Below, piece by piece: positions 1 through 8,890 of a DNA stretch of 64,000 nucleotides (its first letter is position 1; each line of letters opens with the position of its first letter). The position numbers were made by a program, and so were the translations under genes. This DNA is from Planctomycetota bacterium. Lineage in GTDB: Bacteria > Planctomycetota > Phycisphaerae > UBA1845. The stretch spans positions 1 to 64,000 of the forward strand of contig JAJRPG010000084.1 of NCBI GenBank assembly GCA_024280855.1, given 5' to 3'. A model generated the notes under the pieces. That model made no database searches and was not told the DNA's origin. It worked only from the letters and a program-made list of their open reading frames with translations.

Positions 1-125
1 ATCTCGCGCGGAGATAGCTCACTTGCAGTTACGCTTTCCGAGATACTAGCTCCAATGGCTAACGCGACGAGCAACAAAATCATGTGCGATTTTATTAAGA
101 TAGAATTATTGGGTTCCCGAATCAT
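1..125 (-). CDS. N-terminus of a secreted protein (cut by window edge)
   Basis: The minus strand reads an ATG at 125 into about 41 residues before the window ends. They begin MIREPNNSILIKSHMILLLV and run through a hydrophobic stretch ending in ALAIGASISESVTAS, which looks like a Sec signal peptide. A GGAGG Shine-Dalgarno lies about 9 bases upstream of the ATG, inside the end of the neighbouring gene, whose stop codon is only one base away. The two are therefore very likely co-transcribed. No mature domain is visible, so its function cannot be told. Confidence 0.6.
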   Translation of the reverse strand, partial: MIREPNNSILIKSHMILLLVALAIGASISESVTASELSPRE

Positions 126-126
126 G

Positions 127-3100
127 TTAGTTTCCTCCGCGATTGGCACGTATTTCTAGACACTGCGACATTGTAAGGTCACGTTTTGTGGTGCTTTGCC
201 CACGGCTCATCAAGTTTTTTTCTTCGTTTTCGATGTGATCAGCATCAGCATCAGCATCGTCATGGTTATAAAGATAGTGAACGAGTTCATGGGCAAATGT
301 ACGTACGGCAGCCTGTATGTCTGTGCTTCCGTCGCAAACATTGTCCGCAAGAACTATGCCACCTTTATAAGCAAGCTGGTTGCCAGGCGACGATGTTATC
401 CCGGCAGTGTATCCGCATCCCTGATTAACATCATAGTCAATAGCTTCGATGAAATACACGTCAATTATCGAGTCATCTATACCGAAGCCGATCAAACCGT
501 GAAGTGCGGAGGCCGAGGTACTATCGAGCCTGATATACGCGGGGTCGACTGTAGTAGTGACTACATTGCTCAGCGTCACAATAATCCCGCATTGCGACAA
601 TATTTTGGATACGTCAGACATTATGGCCCGAATTTCTGTCTCTGTGCGCGACGTTGATGCACCCGCGCCGTCGGTACATAAGTGTGCCTTGACCTGGAAC
701 CGAAAATCTCCGGGCTCGAGATCGGGTTGGACGTTTTTAATTTTATTATAAACCTCTGCATAGACATGATCTCCAATGCGAAATTCCATCCGCCCATCAC
801 CCCGATTCCCAAAAGAGGGGAAGGGAATTTCCAATACCGCACTGCGTTTGTCTGCAGCTTCAATAACTTGGCTGGTAGGATTTATGAATCCGCTAGTCAC
901 CTTGAACACCCAATTTGCAGGGATCGTCGTAAGATCGATATCAGGTTGAATTTTCGTTAACCCGAAGGTGTTTGCATCCCAAAATAGTTCGCCATCGTCA
1001 AGCCCCAACGGATTCATTGGAGCTACAATAGCCGGATTAACCGGGATAGGGTCGATTCCACTAGTGATCGTATCCATTTCTATACGCATCACCGTAACGA
1101 CTACGCTATCCGAACAATCATATAAGCCGTCTCCGTTCGAGTCAGAGCTTATTGTGATGGTAGTGCCTGCACTTGTACTAGGTGCGATACCCTCCATCCA
1201 ATAGGTCTGAGTGTTTGGTGAAACTACCATGTTGAAAATTTTTCCCGATGTGATGATCGTCTTACGATCTTCCTTGTAGATTTGTACAAATGCGGGTTCG
1301 TATACAAGTTTCCAAGCATTAGTTTCGAGTGCATCCTGTTGAAATTCTAATACAATCGGAACCAAGTCGTCGTCGAAAAAGAACGGTGGTTCCTGAGTGT
1401 TGTCCGGCAGGTTGCTGTTGTCGTCATCGTCATCGTTCACCAGTATTATTTTGCCAGGAGAATTCCCTTCGATAGTATCCTCATTCAAAGAGCGACTTGG
1501 AAAAGCAATACCTTTGTTGTTGTCGCTATCTACATCCAAGTCTATAGCAAATCCCTCCACACTCGTACGGCCACCTTCGTAACCACAGTATGTACAGATG
1601 CCACCATTTTCATATAAAACGCTTACCCAAAGGACCACACGAGTAGGGCAAACTCCATTACTAGCCTTAACGCCTTCAAGATACACTACCGAAGGAGGAG
1701 GCCAGGAACCGGACTGACTTGCCAGGGTCGACTTGTCGGAATCCAGGTATGCTCTGAAATTATTTCCGCCCCAGCCATTAAGATGCCACTGGACTTCATC
1801 GCCCGGTTGCGGATCACCGTCTGCCAGGCCGGGGCAACCGCTAAGAGAGATACTCACTGGCACTAAATCGTTCTCGCCAGTAACAGGTCCAGAGTCTTGG
1901 TAATCCGGTATGCCATTGTTATTGTCGTCATCACAGTTGAGTTGGATGGTCGAGGGAATACTCATCGTCACTGTGCAATTATCGCAAAAAGCATAGTGGT
2001 TGGAGAATTCCGCAGACCCGCACGAATTCCCCGAGTTTTCACAATTAGGCAGGCCAAAGCTGCACTCGCCATCAATGCAAGCATCAGTTGTACACGGATT
2101 ACCATCATTGCAATATATTGGCATCTCAGCAATGCATCCATCAATTGGATCACAAATTTCTATGCCATTACAATCATCGCCATCGTCGCACATCAGAGGC
2201 GGTTGTGTCTGGCAGCCGAGAACAGGATCGCAGGTTACAGTTCCGTTGCATACATCATTGTCGTTATCTTCGCAAAGGAGTGGTGGGCCATCCTGGCATC
2301 CAAGCGTTGGGTCGCATGTTTCTATGCCGTTGCATTCATCATCGTCGTCGCAAATTGGTGGCGCGCTGATTCCCCCCATCACGCATCCGACGACTGGATC
2401 GCAGTTTTCAACGCCATTGCAAACATCACCGTCATCATTAGCACACGATAGAGGTGTGCCTTCAACACAACCGCTAGCCGGATCGCAGATTTCCATGCCG
2501 TTGCAAACATTTTCGTCGTCGCATTCAAGCATCGGCCCTGACATGCACCCTGATGACGAATCGCAAAATTCAGGGCCATTGCAGGCGTCACCATCATCAT
2601 CACACACCAGCAGCGCACCCATTTGGCACCCAGTTAGTGGGTTGCAGGTTTCCACTCCGTTGCAAGCGTCGCCGTCGTCACACACTAGAGCTGGTATCAA
2701 CACGCACCCGCTGGATGGATTACAGAAAATTGAGCCGTTGCAAACATTGTTGTCGGGATCCTGGCATACTGGAGGCACGCCGTTTTGGCATCCACCGATA
2801 GGATCACAAGTTTCTAGCCCGTTGCAAGCGTTATCGTCATCACATACCAATGATGGTGTCGCCTGGCATCCTATGGAAGGGTTGCAAACCAAGATGCCAT
2901 TGCAGACATCGCCGTCGGGGTCATCACACACAAGCGGCGTGCCGGGTGTGCAGTTGCCGTTTGAACAGCCCTCAACTCCATTACAAAAATTACCGTCGTC
3001 GCAGTCATCCATACAATCACAAAGATCATCACTGCAATCAGGATAACAGATGTCGCCCGGGCAGCAGGGGCCGGGGACATAGAAATGTGTGCAAAATCCA

Positions 3101-3852
3101 AATACGTTACAAATATCAAGAGTACAAGGATTACCGTCATCTGGGCATCCGCAGGGATAGCCGCCTGGAGCGCACACGCATCCTCCGAACGAACCGTTGC
3201 CACACTTCGAATTCAAGCCGAACTCTATTGCTTTTAATGGAAACGGCAGAGATTCCAGCGAGGCCTTGTAAGCAGATACACTCTTATAAGATACGCATTC
3301 AGGCGTAAAAGGGTCATTAGGGATTTTTCCAGCTTCCGCGAATTCTGCTGGATCAAAACCCATGATTTCCAGGGCTAAAGCGTAGGTCGCCGGCTGCCAG
3401 GTAGTCTGATCTTCCGGCTGATTCGCATTGTTACTGTCACTGCCAACCGCCGAAAATTCGGCTATCAAATTACTGGAATCGACGGCTAAATCTCGCTCCA
3501 GATTGATGAGTGCCTGGTTGACGTCACTATTTGAATACATTAACCGACTATAGACAAACATTTTATCCGTAGCGAAATCGTTCCACCACGCGAGTGATCC
3601 TATCGCGCCACCCTCGAAGCCCTTTGGCTGTTCAGCTTTCGAGATTGCGAAGACGCCTTCTAGAGTCTCCGACCGGCGATCAGCCAAAACGCCCTCACCT
3701 GATATGCGGGATACCTGTTCAGAATTATTTTCGCTGTTGCCTACTGATGATAAATTCGTATCGCAACCAATCATGGCTAATGTCCCGGCGCATGCGAAGA
3801 TTAGCCCCGCATAGTTACGTCGGCGATTACGACTGACATTCGCACGACGCAA
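127..3852 (-). CDS. Cys-rich-repeat lipoprotein with C-terminal HExxH metalloprotease-like region
   Basis: A 1241-residue cell-surface protein. The N-terminus is a lipoprotein signal (basic MRRANVSRNRRR, hydrophobic core, lipobox LAMIGC). From about residue 215 to 620 there is a long run of Cys-rich repeats of about 30 residues with the pattern C-D-D-x-D-x-C-N-G-x-E-x-C-D-P-x-x-G-C, alternating 'CDDGDAC' and 'CDDPDGDVC' forms. Each repeat carries four Cys and many Asp, suggesting disulfide-stabilised calcium binding. A middle region of beta-rich modules follows. Near the C-terminus is AHELVHYLYNHDDADADADH, an HExxH zinc-protease signature, followed by NLM. I infer a surface-anchored metalloprotease or adhesin. 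The protease family cannot be fixed by eye. A signal-peptide gene follows immediately at 125. Confidence 0.8.
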   Translation of the reverse strand: MRRANVSRNRRRNYAGLIFACAGTLAMIGCDTNLSSVGNSENNSEQVSRISGEGVLADRRSETLEGVFAISKAEQPKGFEGGAIGSLAWWNDFATDKMFVYSRLMYSNSDVNQALINLERDLAVDSSNLIAEFSAVGSDSNNANQPEDQTTWQPATYALALEIMGFDPAEFAEAGKIPNDPFTPECVSYKSVSAYKASLESLPFPLKAIEFGLNSKCGNGSFGGCVCAPGGYPCGCPDDGNPCTLDICNVFGFCTHFYVPGPCCPGDICYPDCSDDLCDCMDDCDDGNFCNGVEGCSNGNCTPGTPLVCDDPDGDVCNGILVCNPSIGCQATPSLVCDDDNACNGLETCDPIGGCQNGVPPVCQDPDNNVCNGSIFCNPSSGCVLIPALVCDDGDACNGVETCNPLTGCQMGALLVCDDDGDACNGPEFCDSSSGCMSGPMLECDDENVCNGMEICDPASGCVEGTPLSCANDDGDVCNGVENCDPVVGCVMGGISAPPICDDDDECNGIETCDPTLGCQDGPPLLCEDNDNDVCNGTVTCDPVLGCQTQPPLMCDDGDDCNGIEICDPIDGCIAEMPIYCNDGNPCTTDACIDGECSFGLPNCENSGNSCGSAEFSNHYAFCDNCTVTMSIPSTIQLNCDDDNNNGIPDYQDSGPVTGENDLVPVSISLSGCPGLADGDPQPGDEVQWHLNGWGGNNFRAYLDSDKSTLASQSGSWPPPSVVYLEGVKASNGVCPTRVVLWVSVLYENGGICTYCGYEGGRTSVEGFAIDLDVDSDNNKGIAFPSRSLNEDTIEGNSPGKIILVNDDDDDNSNLPDNTQEPPFFFDDDLVPIVLEFQQDALETNAWKLVYEPAFVQIYKEDRKTIITSGKIFNMVVSPNTQTYWMEGIAPSTSAGTTITISSDSNGDGLYDCSDSVVVTVMRIEMDTITSGIDPIPVNPAIVAPMNPLGLDDGELFWDANTFGLTKIQPDIDLTTIPANWVFKVTSGFINPTSQVIEAADKRSAVLEIPFPSFGNRGDGRMEFRIGDHVYAEVYNKIKNVQPDLEPGDFRFQVKAHLCTDGAGASTSRTETEIRAIMSDVSKILSQCGIIVTLSNVVTTTVDPAYIRLDSTSASALHGLIGFGIDDSIIDVYFIEAIDYDVNQGCGYTAGITSSPGNQLAYKGGIVLADNVCDGSTDIQAAVRTFAHELVHYLYNHDDADADADHIENEEKNLMSRGQSTTKRDLTMSQCLEIRANRGGN

Positions 3853-4474
3853 ATTGCTTATACAATTATAGCCTGGTGAAATGGGGGGGGGGGTAGGAGG
3901 TTTAACGCGCGCAGGCTCGGCTTCGATGCGGCATTAGCTATGACACGGTCCATCAACCCCTCCTCTCCCGATTTCCATCGGGCCAAAAGCGAACACTGAT
4001 TCGAGTTGTGCAGACAGGGCGTGGCATGGCGAGTCGCTTGGTTGAATACCAAAAAATCTCAACACATCCCAAAGGCAAGGCCCCGTCCGCTTGCTACGCC
4101 TCATGCTATCACAATGGCCGATAAAAAGTCAACGAAAATCTTTCGTCGTGAAGCTAGCAAATATCTGAATGGTGTGTCAGACTTCCATCATCTTGTTCGG
4201 CGACCGGGAAATCGTTGAAAACCCCTAATCATTCAAGTGCTCGAAAGCATTGTTAGCTTTTCAGCTTGACAGGGCTGAAAACTGCGATTTGATGAGCAGA
4301 TGGAAGTTGGAATTTGGCGCGGTTATGGAGGATGTGGATGGCGGGTTGGCTTCATTGGGAAAATCCTAGACCATATGGGATGAGAATGTCGAAACAAGGA
4401 TACGCGCGATTGTGCATCGGCAGGGAATGATCCCGAAGGTTTTGACGTGCGGTTGATACTGGGAGTTAGGAAGA
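3853..4474. other. Intergenic region with an 11-G run
   Basis: About 620 bases between the divergent Cys-repeat lipoprotein gene and the Wza-like gene. It must hold promoters for both. I see no ORF with a convincing start, ribosome-binding site or protein-like composition, and no RNA gene. A run of 11 G lies at 3883-3893, just upstream of the lipoprotein gene's ATG. Confidence 0.5.
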
Positions 4475-5659
4475 ATGGCTGAGTCATGGATGGTGAAGAA
4501 AATTCGAACTGGTGCATATGCTTTGTGCCATTGCGCGATGGTAGCTCTTGTTTCGATGCTGTTTGTCGGATGTGCTACAAAGGATCACCGGATTTCGGTT
4601 TCTCAACTGTTGGAACTGGAAGCGTCTGAGCTTTTAGCTATGCAGTCCGAAGACGCCCCGGTGCCTCAGACTAAGGCTGCGATGAATCAGAATCTAGGCC
4701 CGTATCGCGCCGGACCAAATGACGTGCTGACGATTACTTTGACGCGAGCCGATCAACCCGCGTTATTTCCAGCTACTCAATTCCGGGTAGACAAAAATGG
4801 TGAGATTGATCTGCCTGTTGTAGGGGCAGTGAAGCTCGATGGCCTGGAACTCGATGACGTCGAAGACAAAATTCGAGCGACCTATGTGCCCGGCGTGCTT
4901 ACGGATGCCGTGGTACATGTCGAGATTTTGACACCGGAAACGACTAACGTACTCGTCGTCGGCGCAGTCAGTGCGCCTGGGTTTGTCGCATTACAGCGTC
5001 ATGAACTTAATCTGTTATACGCTATAGTAGGAGCGGGGGGGGTGTCGGATGTCGCTTCCGGTGAGGCGTCGCTTCAGCGCATACGTCAGCCTGGAGAGGT
5101 GCAAACTTTTGATCTTCGAAACCCATTAGATTTGCAGCAGGCCATCGCCTTAAAGCCGCTAGAGCAAGGCGATATTGTGCACGTCAAAGCCGCCGCACCG
5201 AATACGATCATCGTCGGTGGTTTGGTCATGGGATCATCTCCGCAAACTTATCCGTCAGGGACGAATGTGTCTGTGTTACAAGCGATAGCTAGTGCCGGCG
5301 GTTTGCGGACAGATGTTCATCCAAAAACCGGAACGTTGGTGAGGCGTCTGCCAAGCGGTCGAGAAGTTCGTGTGAGGCTTAACCTTGATCGTATTGCGAT
5401 GGGGCAGGAAAAAAATCTGGACCTCAAAGCCGGGGATATTCTCTGGGTTCCGTATACTTTTGAGACTCGTTTGCAAGAATTTGTCAACAAGAACTTCTTC
5501 ATGCGAGCCGGTATATCTGTGAACTACAGTGTATCAGGCCGGGAATTCTTAAACCGTTCAGGCAGTGGCGGCAGAGGCGGGAACGGCGGCTTGCAGGATT
5601 CGTTTGATCCATTCGGGTTCCTCGGTAGAAACTCAGCGCTGCAAGGCCTAACGCCTTAA
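4475..5659 (+). CDS. Polysaccharide export outer-membrane lipoprotein (Wza/SLBB type)
   Basis: A 394-residue outer-membrane polysaccharide exporter of the Wza family. The N-terminus has a lipoprotein signal ending in LFVGC. After about residue 70, 'YRAGPNDVLTITLTRADQPA' begins the Poly_export domain (YxxxPxDxLxI), with DKNGEIDLPVVGAVKLDGL as its typical core. Two SLBB-like beta-grasp repeats follow ('TNVLVVGAVSAPGFVAL...' and 'NTIIVGGLVMGSSPQTYPSG...'). The C-terminus has an amphipathic segment and a Gly-rich tail. The family builds the outer-membrane pore for capsule or exopolysaccharide. No Wzc kinase or glycosyltransferase lies beside it, so the rest of the system must be elsewhere. An 8-G run at 5035-5042 inside the gene could be slippage-prone. 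The ATG at 4475 has a modest AGGAA 4-8 bases upstream; an ATG five codons on is an alternative. Confidence 0.88.
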   Translation: MAESWMVKKIRTGAYALCHCAMVALVSMLFVGCATKDHRISVSQLLELEASELLAMQSEDAPVPQTKAAMNQNLGPYRAGPNDVLTITLTRADQPALFPATQFRVDKNGEIDLPVVGAVKLDGLELDDVEDKIRATYVPGVLTDAVVHVEILTPETTNVLVVGAVSAPGFVALQRHELNLLYAIVGAGGVSDVASGEASLQRIRQPGEVQTFDLRNPLDLQQAIALKPLEQGDIVHVKAAAPNTIIVGGLVMGSSPQTYPSGTNVSVLQAIASAGGLRTDVHPKTGTLVRRLPSGREVRVRLNLDRIAMGQEKNLDLKAGDILWVPYTFETRLQEFVNKNFFMRAGISVNYSVSGREFLNRSGSGGRGGNGGLQDSFDPFGFLGRNSALQGLTP

Positions 5660-5901
5660 TCGTATGAGGATAGTCTTCGTTCATAGTTGGATTCCTTCGC
5701 AGGGCTAGCGCACCCAAAAACCTATTTCGATAGGGTCTTTTGTCTTAGACCGGATGTGGAACTGGATTCTCGCTCTCCCAGAGCCGGAAATCGGCGACAG
5801 GCATTGGCTGGCGCTCGCGGTGTCGTAGTTGGGAAATGTCGAGCTAGTTGCTCGCTTCGTTGACACGACTCCGCAGGATGCCGGAAGAAAGAGAAACAGA
5901 C

Positions 5902-7788
5902 ATGGATCATTCGAATCGTCACGAAGTAAGGCACGACCTTACAAGGCGGGACTTCATCGCTACCACAGCCGTGACGGCTGCTAGTGGACTTGTGTTACCT
6001 AGTCTGGCGTTTGCAAGTGGAGCCACGGTTCCGAATGCTGGCAACCCGCAGGTGATTGATGTGCCAGCAAATGGCCCGCTCCATCTGACGGTAAGCCAGA
6101 CGCGTTTGAAAGTCGCCGGACGTTTAACCGGTTCACCAATCACCGTTAATGGTACGCTACCGGGTCCGACGCTGCGGATGCGCGAGGGGCAGGAAGTCGA
6201 GATTCATGTTCATAACGATCTTCCGGACGAGGACACGTCAATCCACTGGCATGGCCTCATCCTGCCTGCAACCATGGACGGCGTTCCGGGCGTGAGCTTC
6301 GCTGGCATCAAGCCCGGAGAAACATTCACATATCGCTTTCGCGTGCAGCAGAACGGTACCTACTGGTATCACAGCCACTCCGGGCTTCAGGAGCAGCTGG
6401 GTAACTTCGGTGCGCTGGTCATCGATCCGATCGAGCCTGACCCGTTCAGCTATGACCGCGAGTACGTGGTCTCGCTGTCGGACTGGATGTTTCTGAACCC
6501 GTATCGTGTATTGAAGAAACTCAAGAAATTTAGCGGATATTTCAACTACCAGCGGCCAACCGTCGCAAACCTGCTGAGCGATGCGCGCCGCGACGGTCTG
6601 GGTCAAGTTCTTTCACAACGTCTACGATGGGACGCCATGCGAATGGACCCAACCGACATCGCGGACATTACAGGCTCTGCCTACACTTACATGATGAATG
6701 GTCAATCTCCAGACGAAAACTGGACAGCATGTGCCAATCCTGGTGAGCGAATTCGGCTGCGACTGATCAATTCAGCCACTATGACGTATTTCGACTTCCG
6801 CATCCCCGGGCTGCCGATGACAGTGGTCGCCGCCGACGGGCAGTACATCAAACCGGTGGAAACCGACGAGCTACGCATCGCGGTGGCCGAGACGTACGAT
6901 GTACTCGTTACGCTGCCGGACGAGCGCGCGTATACGATGTTCGCAGAAACAATTGATCGAAGTGGCTACGCACGCGGTACGCTCGCTCCTCGCGCGGGCA
7001 TGCAGGCAGCGATTCCAGAGCGACGCAAACGGGCGATGCGCACGATGGCCGATATGGGAATGGCAGGCATGGCCGGGATGTCTGGCATGGACGCGAAGAA
7101 CGCAGGCAAAATGCAAATGACCGGAAAGCACAAGCCAAAGCTTGACGGCAGTGTTGCTATGCCCGGAATGTCTCACGGTAGTAGCACCCAAAGCACCATG
7201 AACAACGACGGCGCACTGCCAACCGAAAACCTCCCAGAGTCAGTCAAGCACAGCCCGGACAATCACGGAAACGCGTCCTCGATGACCGCCAAAGTTCCAC
7301 GGCGTCGGTATGCCGAGCCGGGGATCGGTCTGGGTTCGGATGATTGGCGAGTTCTGACCTACGCAGATCTGCGTGCCCTTCGACAACCATCGGATCGTCG
7401 TGCGCCTACTCGACAGTTCGACCTCCACCTGACTGGAAACATGGAACGCTACATCTGGGGCTTCGATGGAAAGAAATACTCCGAGGCCGAACCGATTCGG
7501 TTCGTCTACGGCGAGCGCCTGCGGATGAATATGATTAATGACACGATGATGGACCACCCGATCCACCTGCACGGAATGTGGATGGATTTATATGCCGGCG
7601 GCACGCTCGAGGACAACCCACGAAAGCATACGGTAAGTATCAAGCCCGGTGAACTCCTCAGTGTTGACATCACAGCAGACGCGCCGGGACGATGGGCATT
7701 CCATTGCCACCTGCTATTCCATATGGACATGGGCATGTTTCGCACGGTCGCCGTCGTCAGGTCGCTGGACGAAGAGGTTGCATCATGA
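5902..7788 (+). CDS. copA: CopA-type multicopper oxidase (copper resistance)
   Basis: A periplasmic multicopper oxidase of the CopA/PcoA family that oxidises Cu(I) and binds copper. The chosen ATG at 5902 gives a Tat signal (LTRRDFIATTAVTAASGLVLP) after a short basic leader. Upstream in-frame starts at 5848 (TTG) and 5878 would only add residues before the twin-arginine motif. All copper-ligand motifs are visible: HWHG, HSHSG, HPIHLHGMWMDL and HCHLLFHMDMGM. A Met-rich segment (MADMGMAGMAGMSGMD, then further Met/His motifs) sits between the second and third cupredoxin domains, as in CopA. The length of 628 residues is normal. Its stop overlaps the copB start (ATGA). Base composition is more GC-rich than the genes on either side, suggesting acquisition. 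Confidence 0.95.
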   Translation: MDHSNRHEVRHDLTRRDFIATTAVTAASGLVLPSLAFASGATVPNAGNPQVIDVPANGPLHLTVSQTRLKVAGRLTGSPITVNGTLPGPTLRMREGQEVEIHVHNDLPDEDTSIHWHGLILPATMDGVPGVSFAGIKPGETFTYRFRVQQNGTYWYHSHSGLQEQLGNFGALVIDPIEPDPFSYDREYVVSLSDWMFLNPYRVLKKLKKFSGYFNYQRPTVANLLSDARRDGLGQVLSQRLRWDAMRMDPTDIADITGSAYTYMMNGQSPDENWTACANPGERIRLRLINSATMTYFDFRIPGLPMTVVAADGQYIKPVETDELRIAVAETYDVLVTLPDERAYTMFAETIDRSGYARGTLAPRAGMQAAIPERRKRAMRTMADMGMAGMAGMSGMDAKNAGKMQMTGKHKPKLDGSVAMPGMSHGSSTQSTMNNDGALPTENLPESVKHSPDNHGNASSMTAKVPRRRYAEPGIGLGSDDWRVLTYADLRALRQPSDRRAPTRQFDLHLTGNMERYIWGFDGKKYSEAEPIRFVYGERLRMNMINDTMMDHPIHLHGMWMDLYAGGTLEDNPRKHTVSIKPGELLSVDITADAPGRWAFHCHLLFHMDMGMFRTVAVVRSLDEEVAS

Positions 7789-8684
7789 AAAGGTTGCACC
7801 TTACATGGATCATTCTTGTCATGTGGCCTCTGTTACCGTGCCAGATAGCTGCGGCGCAGGAACACCACGATGAGGGTGTAAAGTCCGGTCCGTCTCTACC
7901 CGATGGAGTTTCGCTCGACGAGACGCTTGACGCCGCCGCATCAGGACCACCGGAGTCATGGCCGGAGCCCGTCCACGACAATCCAATCCTCTCGTTCACG
8001 CTCCTCGAACGACTGGAGTATCGCGTATCAGACGATCAGCGTGATCAGTTCGGTTGGGAAGCTCAAGGCTGGATCGGCAACGACGATCACAAATTCTGGT
8101 GGAAGACAGAAGGTGTCGTACTCTTCAATGGTACGGATAAGGGGAACACCAACCTTGAAACCGATGAAGGTATGCTAGAGCCGGAAACCGATGAAGGCGA
8201 ATTCGAGTTTGAAGCGCTCTACGCCAAACCTTTTCACCCATTCTGGACTGCCCAAGTCGGAGTACGCTTTGAGAACGAGTGGACTCAGGGCGATTCGACC
8301 GACCGTGTATCATTTGTTTTCGGTATCCAAGGTCTCGCGCCATACAAGTTCGAGTTCGAGCCAACCCTGTATCTGACCAACGACGGCGACCTACTCGGGC
8401 GGTTAACCACATCATACGACCTGTACCTGACGCAGCGCCTTGTTTTACAGCCGCGGACTGAAATCAACTATTCGGCCCAAGATGTTCCGGATTACGCGCT
8501 CGGCACGGGTTTCACTGACATCAGTCTCGGATTGCGACTGCGTTACGAGCTGCGTCGTGAGTTCGCGCCATATGTAGGAATTAAATACACAACGCTGCTC
8601 GGCGAGACCGCCGATATCGGCCGGCGAGCCGGATCTGATGTCGAGGAGCTACAGTATGTGATTGGCGTGCGGATTGCATTCTGA
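7785..8684 (+). CDS. copB: CopB outer-membrane copper resistance protein
   Basis: A 299-residue protein of the CopB/PcoB family, the outer-membrane barrel partner of CopA. The ATG at 7785 overlaps the copA stop and begins a clear signal peptide (MKRLHLTWIILVMWPLLPCQIAAAQ). In-frame codons upstream lie inside copA and are not needed. The mature part carries family hallmarks: 'LLERLEYRVSDDQRDQFGWEAQGWIGNDDHKFWWKTEG', 'EFEFEALYAKPFHPFWTAQVGVRFE' and a C-terminal barrel strand ending in 'LQYVIGVRIAF', with aromatic-terminated beta strands throughout. The Met/His-rich N-terminal linker common in proteobacterial CopB is almost absent (only HHDEG). No copRS or copCD is adjacent. Confidence 0.93.
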   Translation: MKRLHLTWIILVMWPLLPCQIAAAQEHHDEGVKSGPSLPDGVSLDETLDAAASGPPESWPEPVHDNPILSFTLLERLEYRVSDDQRDQFGWEAQGWIGNDDHKFWWKTEGVVLFNGTDKGNTNLETDEGMLEPETDEGEFEFEALYAKPFHPFWTAQVGVRFENEWTQGDSTDRVSFVFGIQGLAPYKFEFEPTLYLTNDGDLLGRLTTSYDLYLTQRLVLQPRTEINYSAQDVPDYALGTGFTDISLGLRLRYELRREFAPYVGIKYTTLLGETADIGRRAGSDVEELQYVIGVRIAF

Positions 8685-8768
8685 TTTGGCGCGAAGTGAC
8701 GAACATTGTAGTTCCTCCTTTCGGCTGATTGGTACTGGCCTGCTACCCAAAACTTGGTCCAGTTGTTA

Positions 8769-8787
8769 TTGACCCGCTCCCCATTTC
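8769..8787. repeat. Copy 1 of a 19-bp REP-like motif
   Basis: The 19-base stretch TTGACCCGCTCCCCATTTC recurs with one mismatch at 16820-16838 in the same orientation. It resembles, from memory, the short end sequences left by REP-associated (Y1) tyrosine transposases. No such transposase is present here. It lies just beyond the GC-rich copAB pair, between that pair and the kinase gene. Confidence 0.5.
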
Positions 8788-8890
8788 AGATGTTTTCTTC
8801 TCGCATAAACAACCAGAAGCAAGAAGCTCTTCGAATTAGCCAACATCTGTCCCGATGACATTAATGGGAGGGACAGGCAGTTACACTTCA

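Noticed and set aside
2040-3000. Regular DNA repeats resembling a CRISPR array
   Set aside because: The period matches in-frame Cys-rich protein repeats with imperfect units; there are no constant direct repeats with unique spacers and no cas genes.
2000-3046. Long open frame on the plus strand opposite the Cys-repeat gene
   Set aside because: It is the antisense of a repetitive Cys/Asp-rich coding region (His/Ser/Pro-rich, no ribosome-binding site); the minus-strand gene has a lipoprotein signal and motifs.
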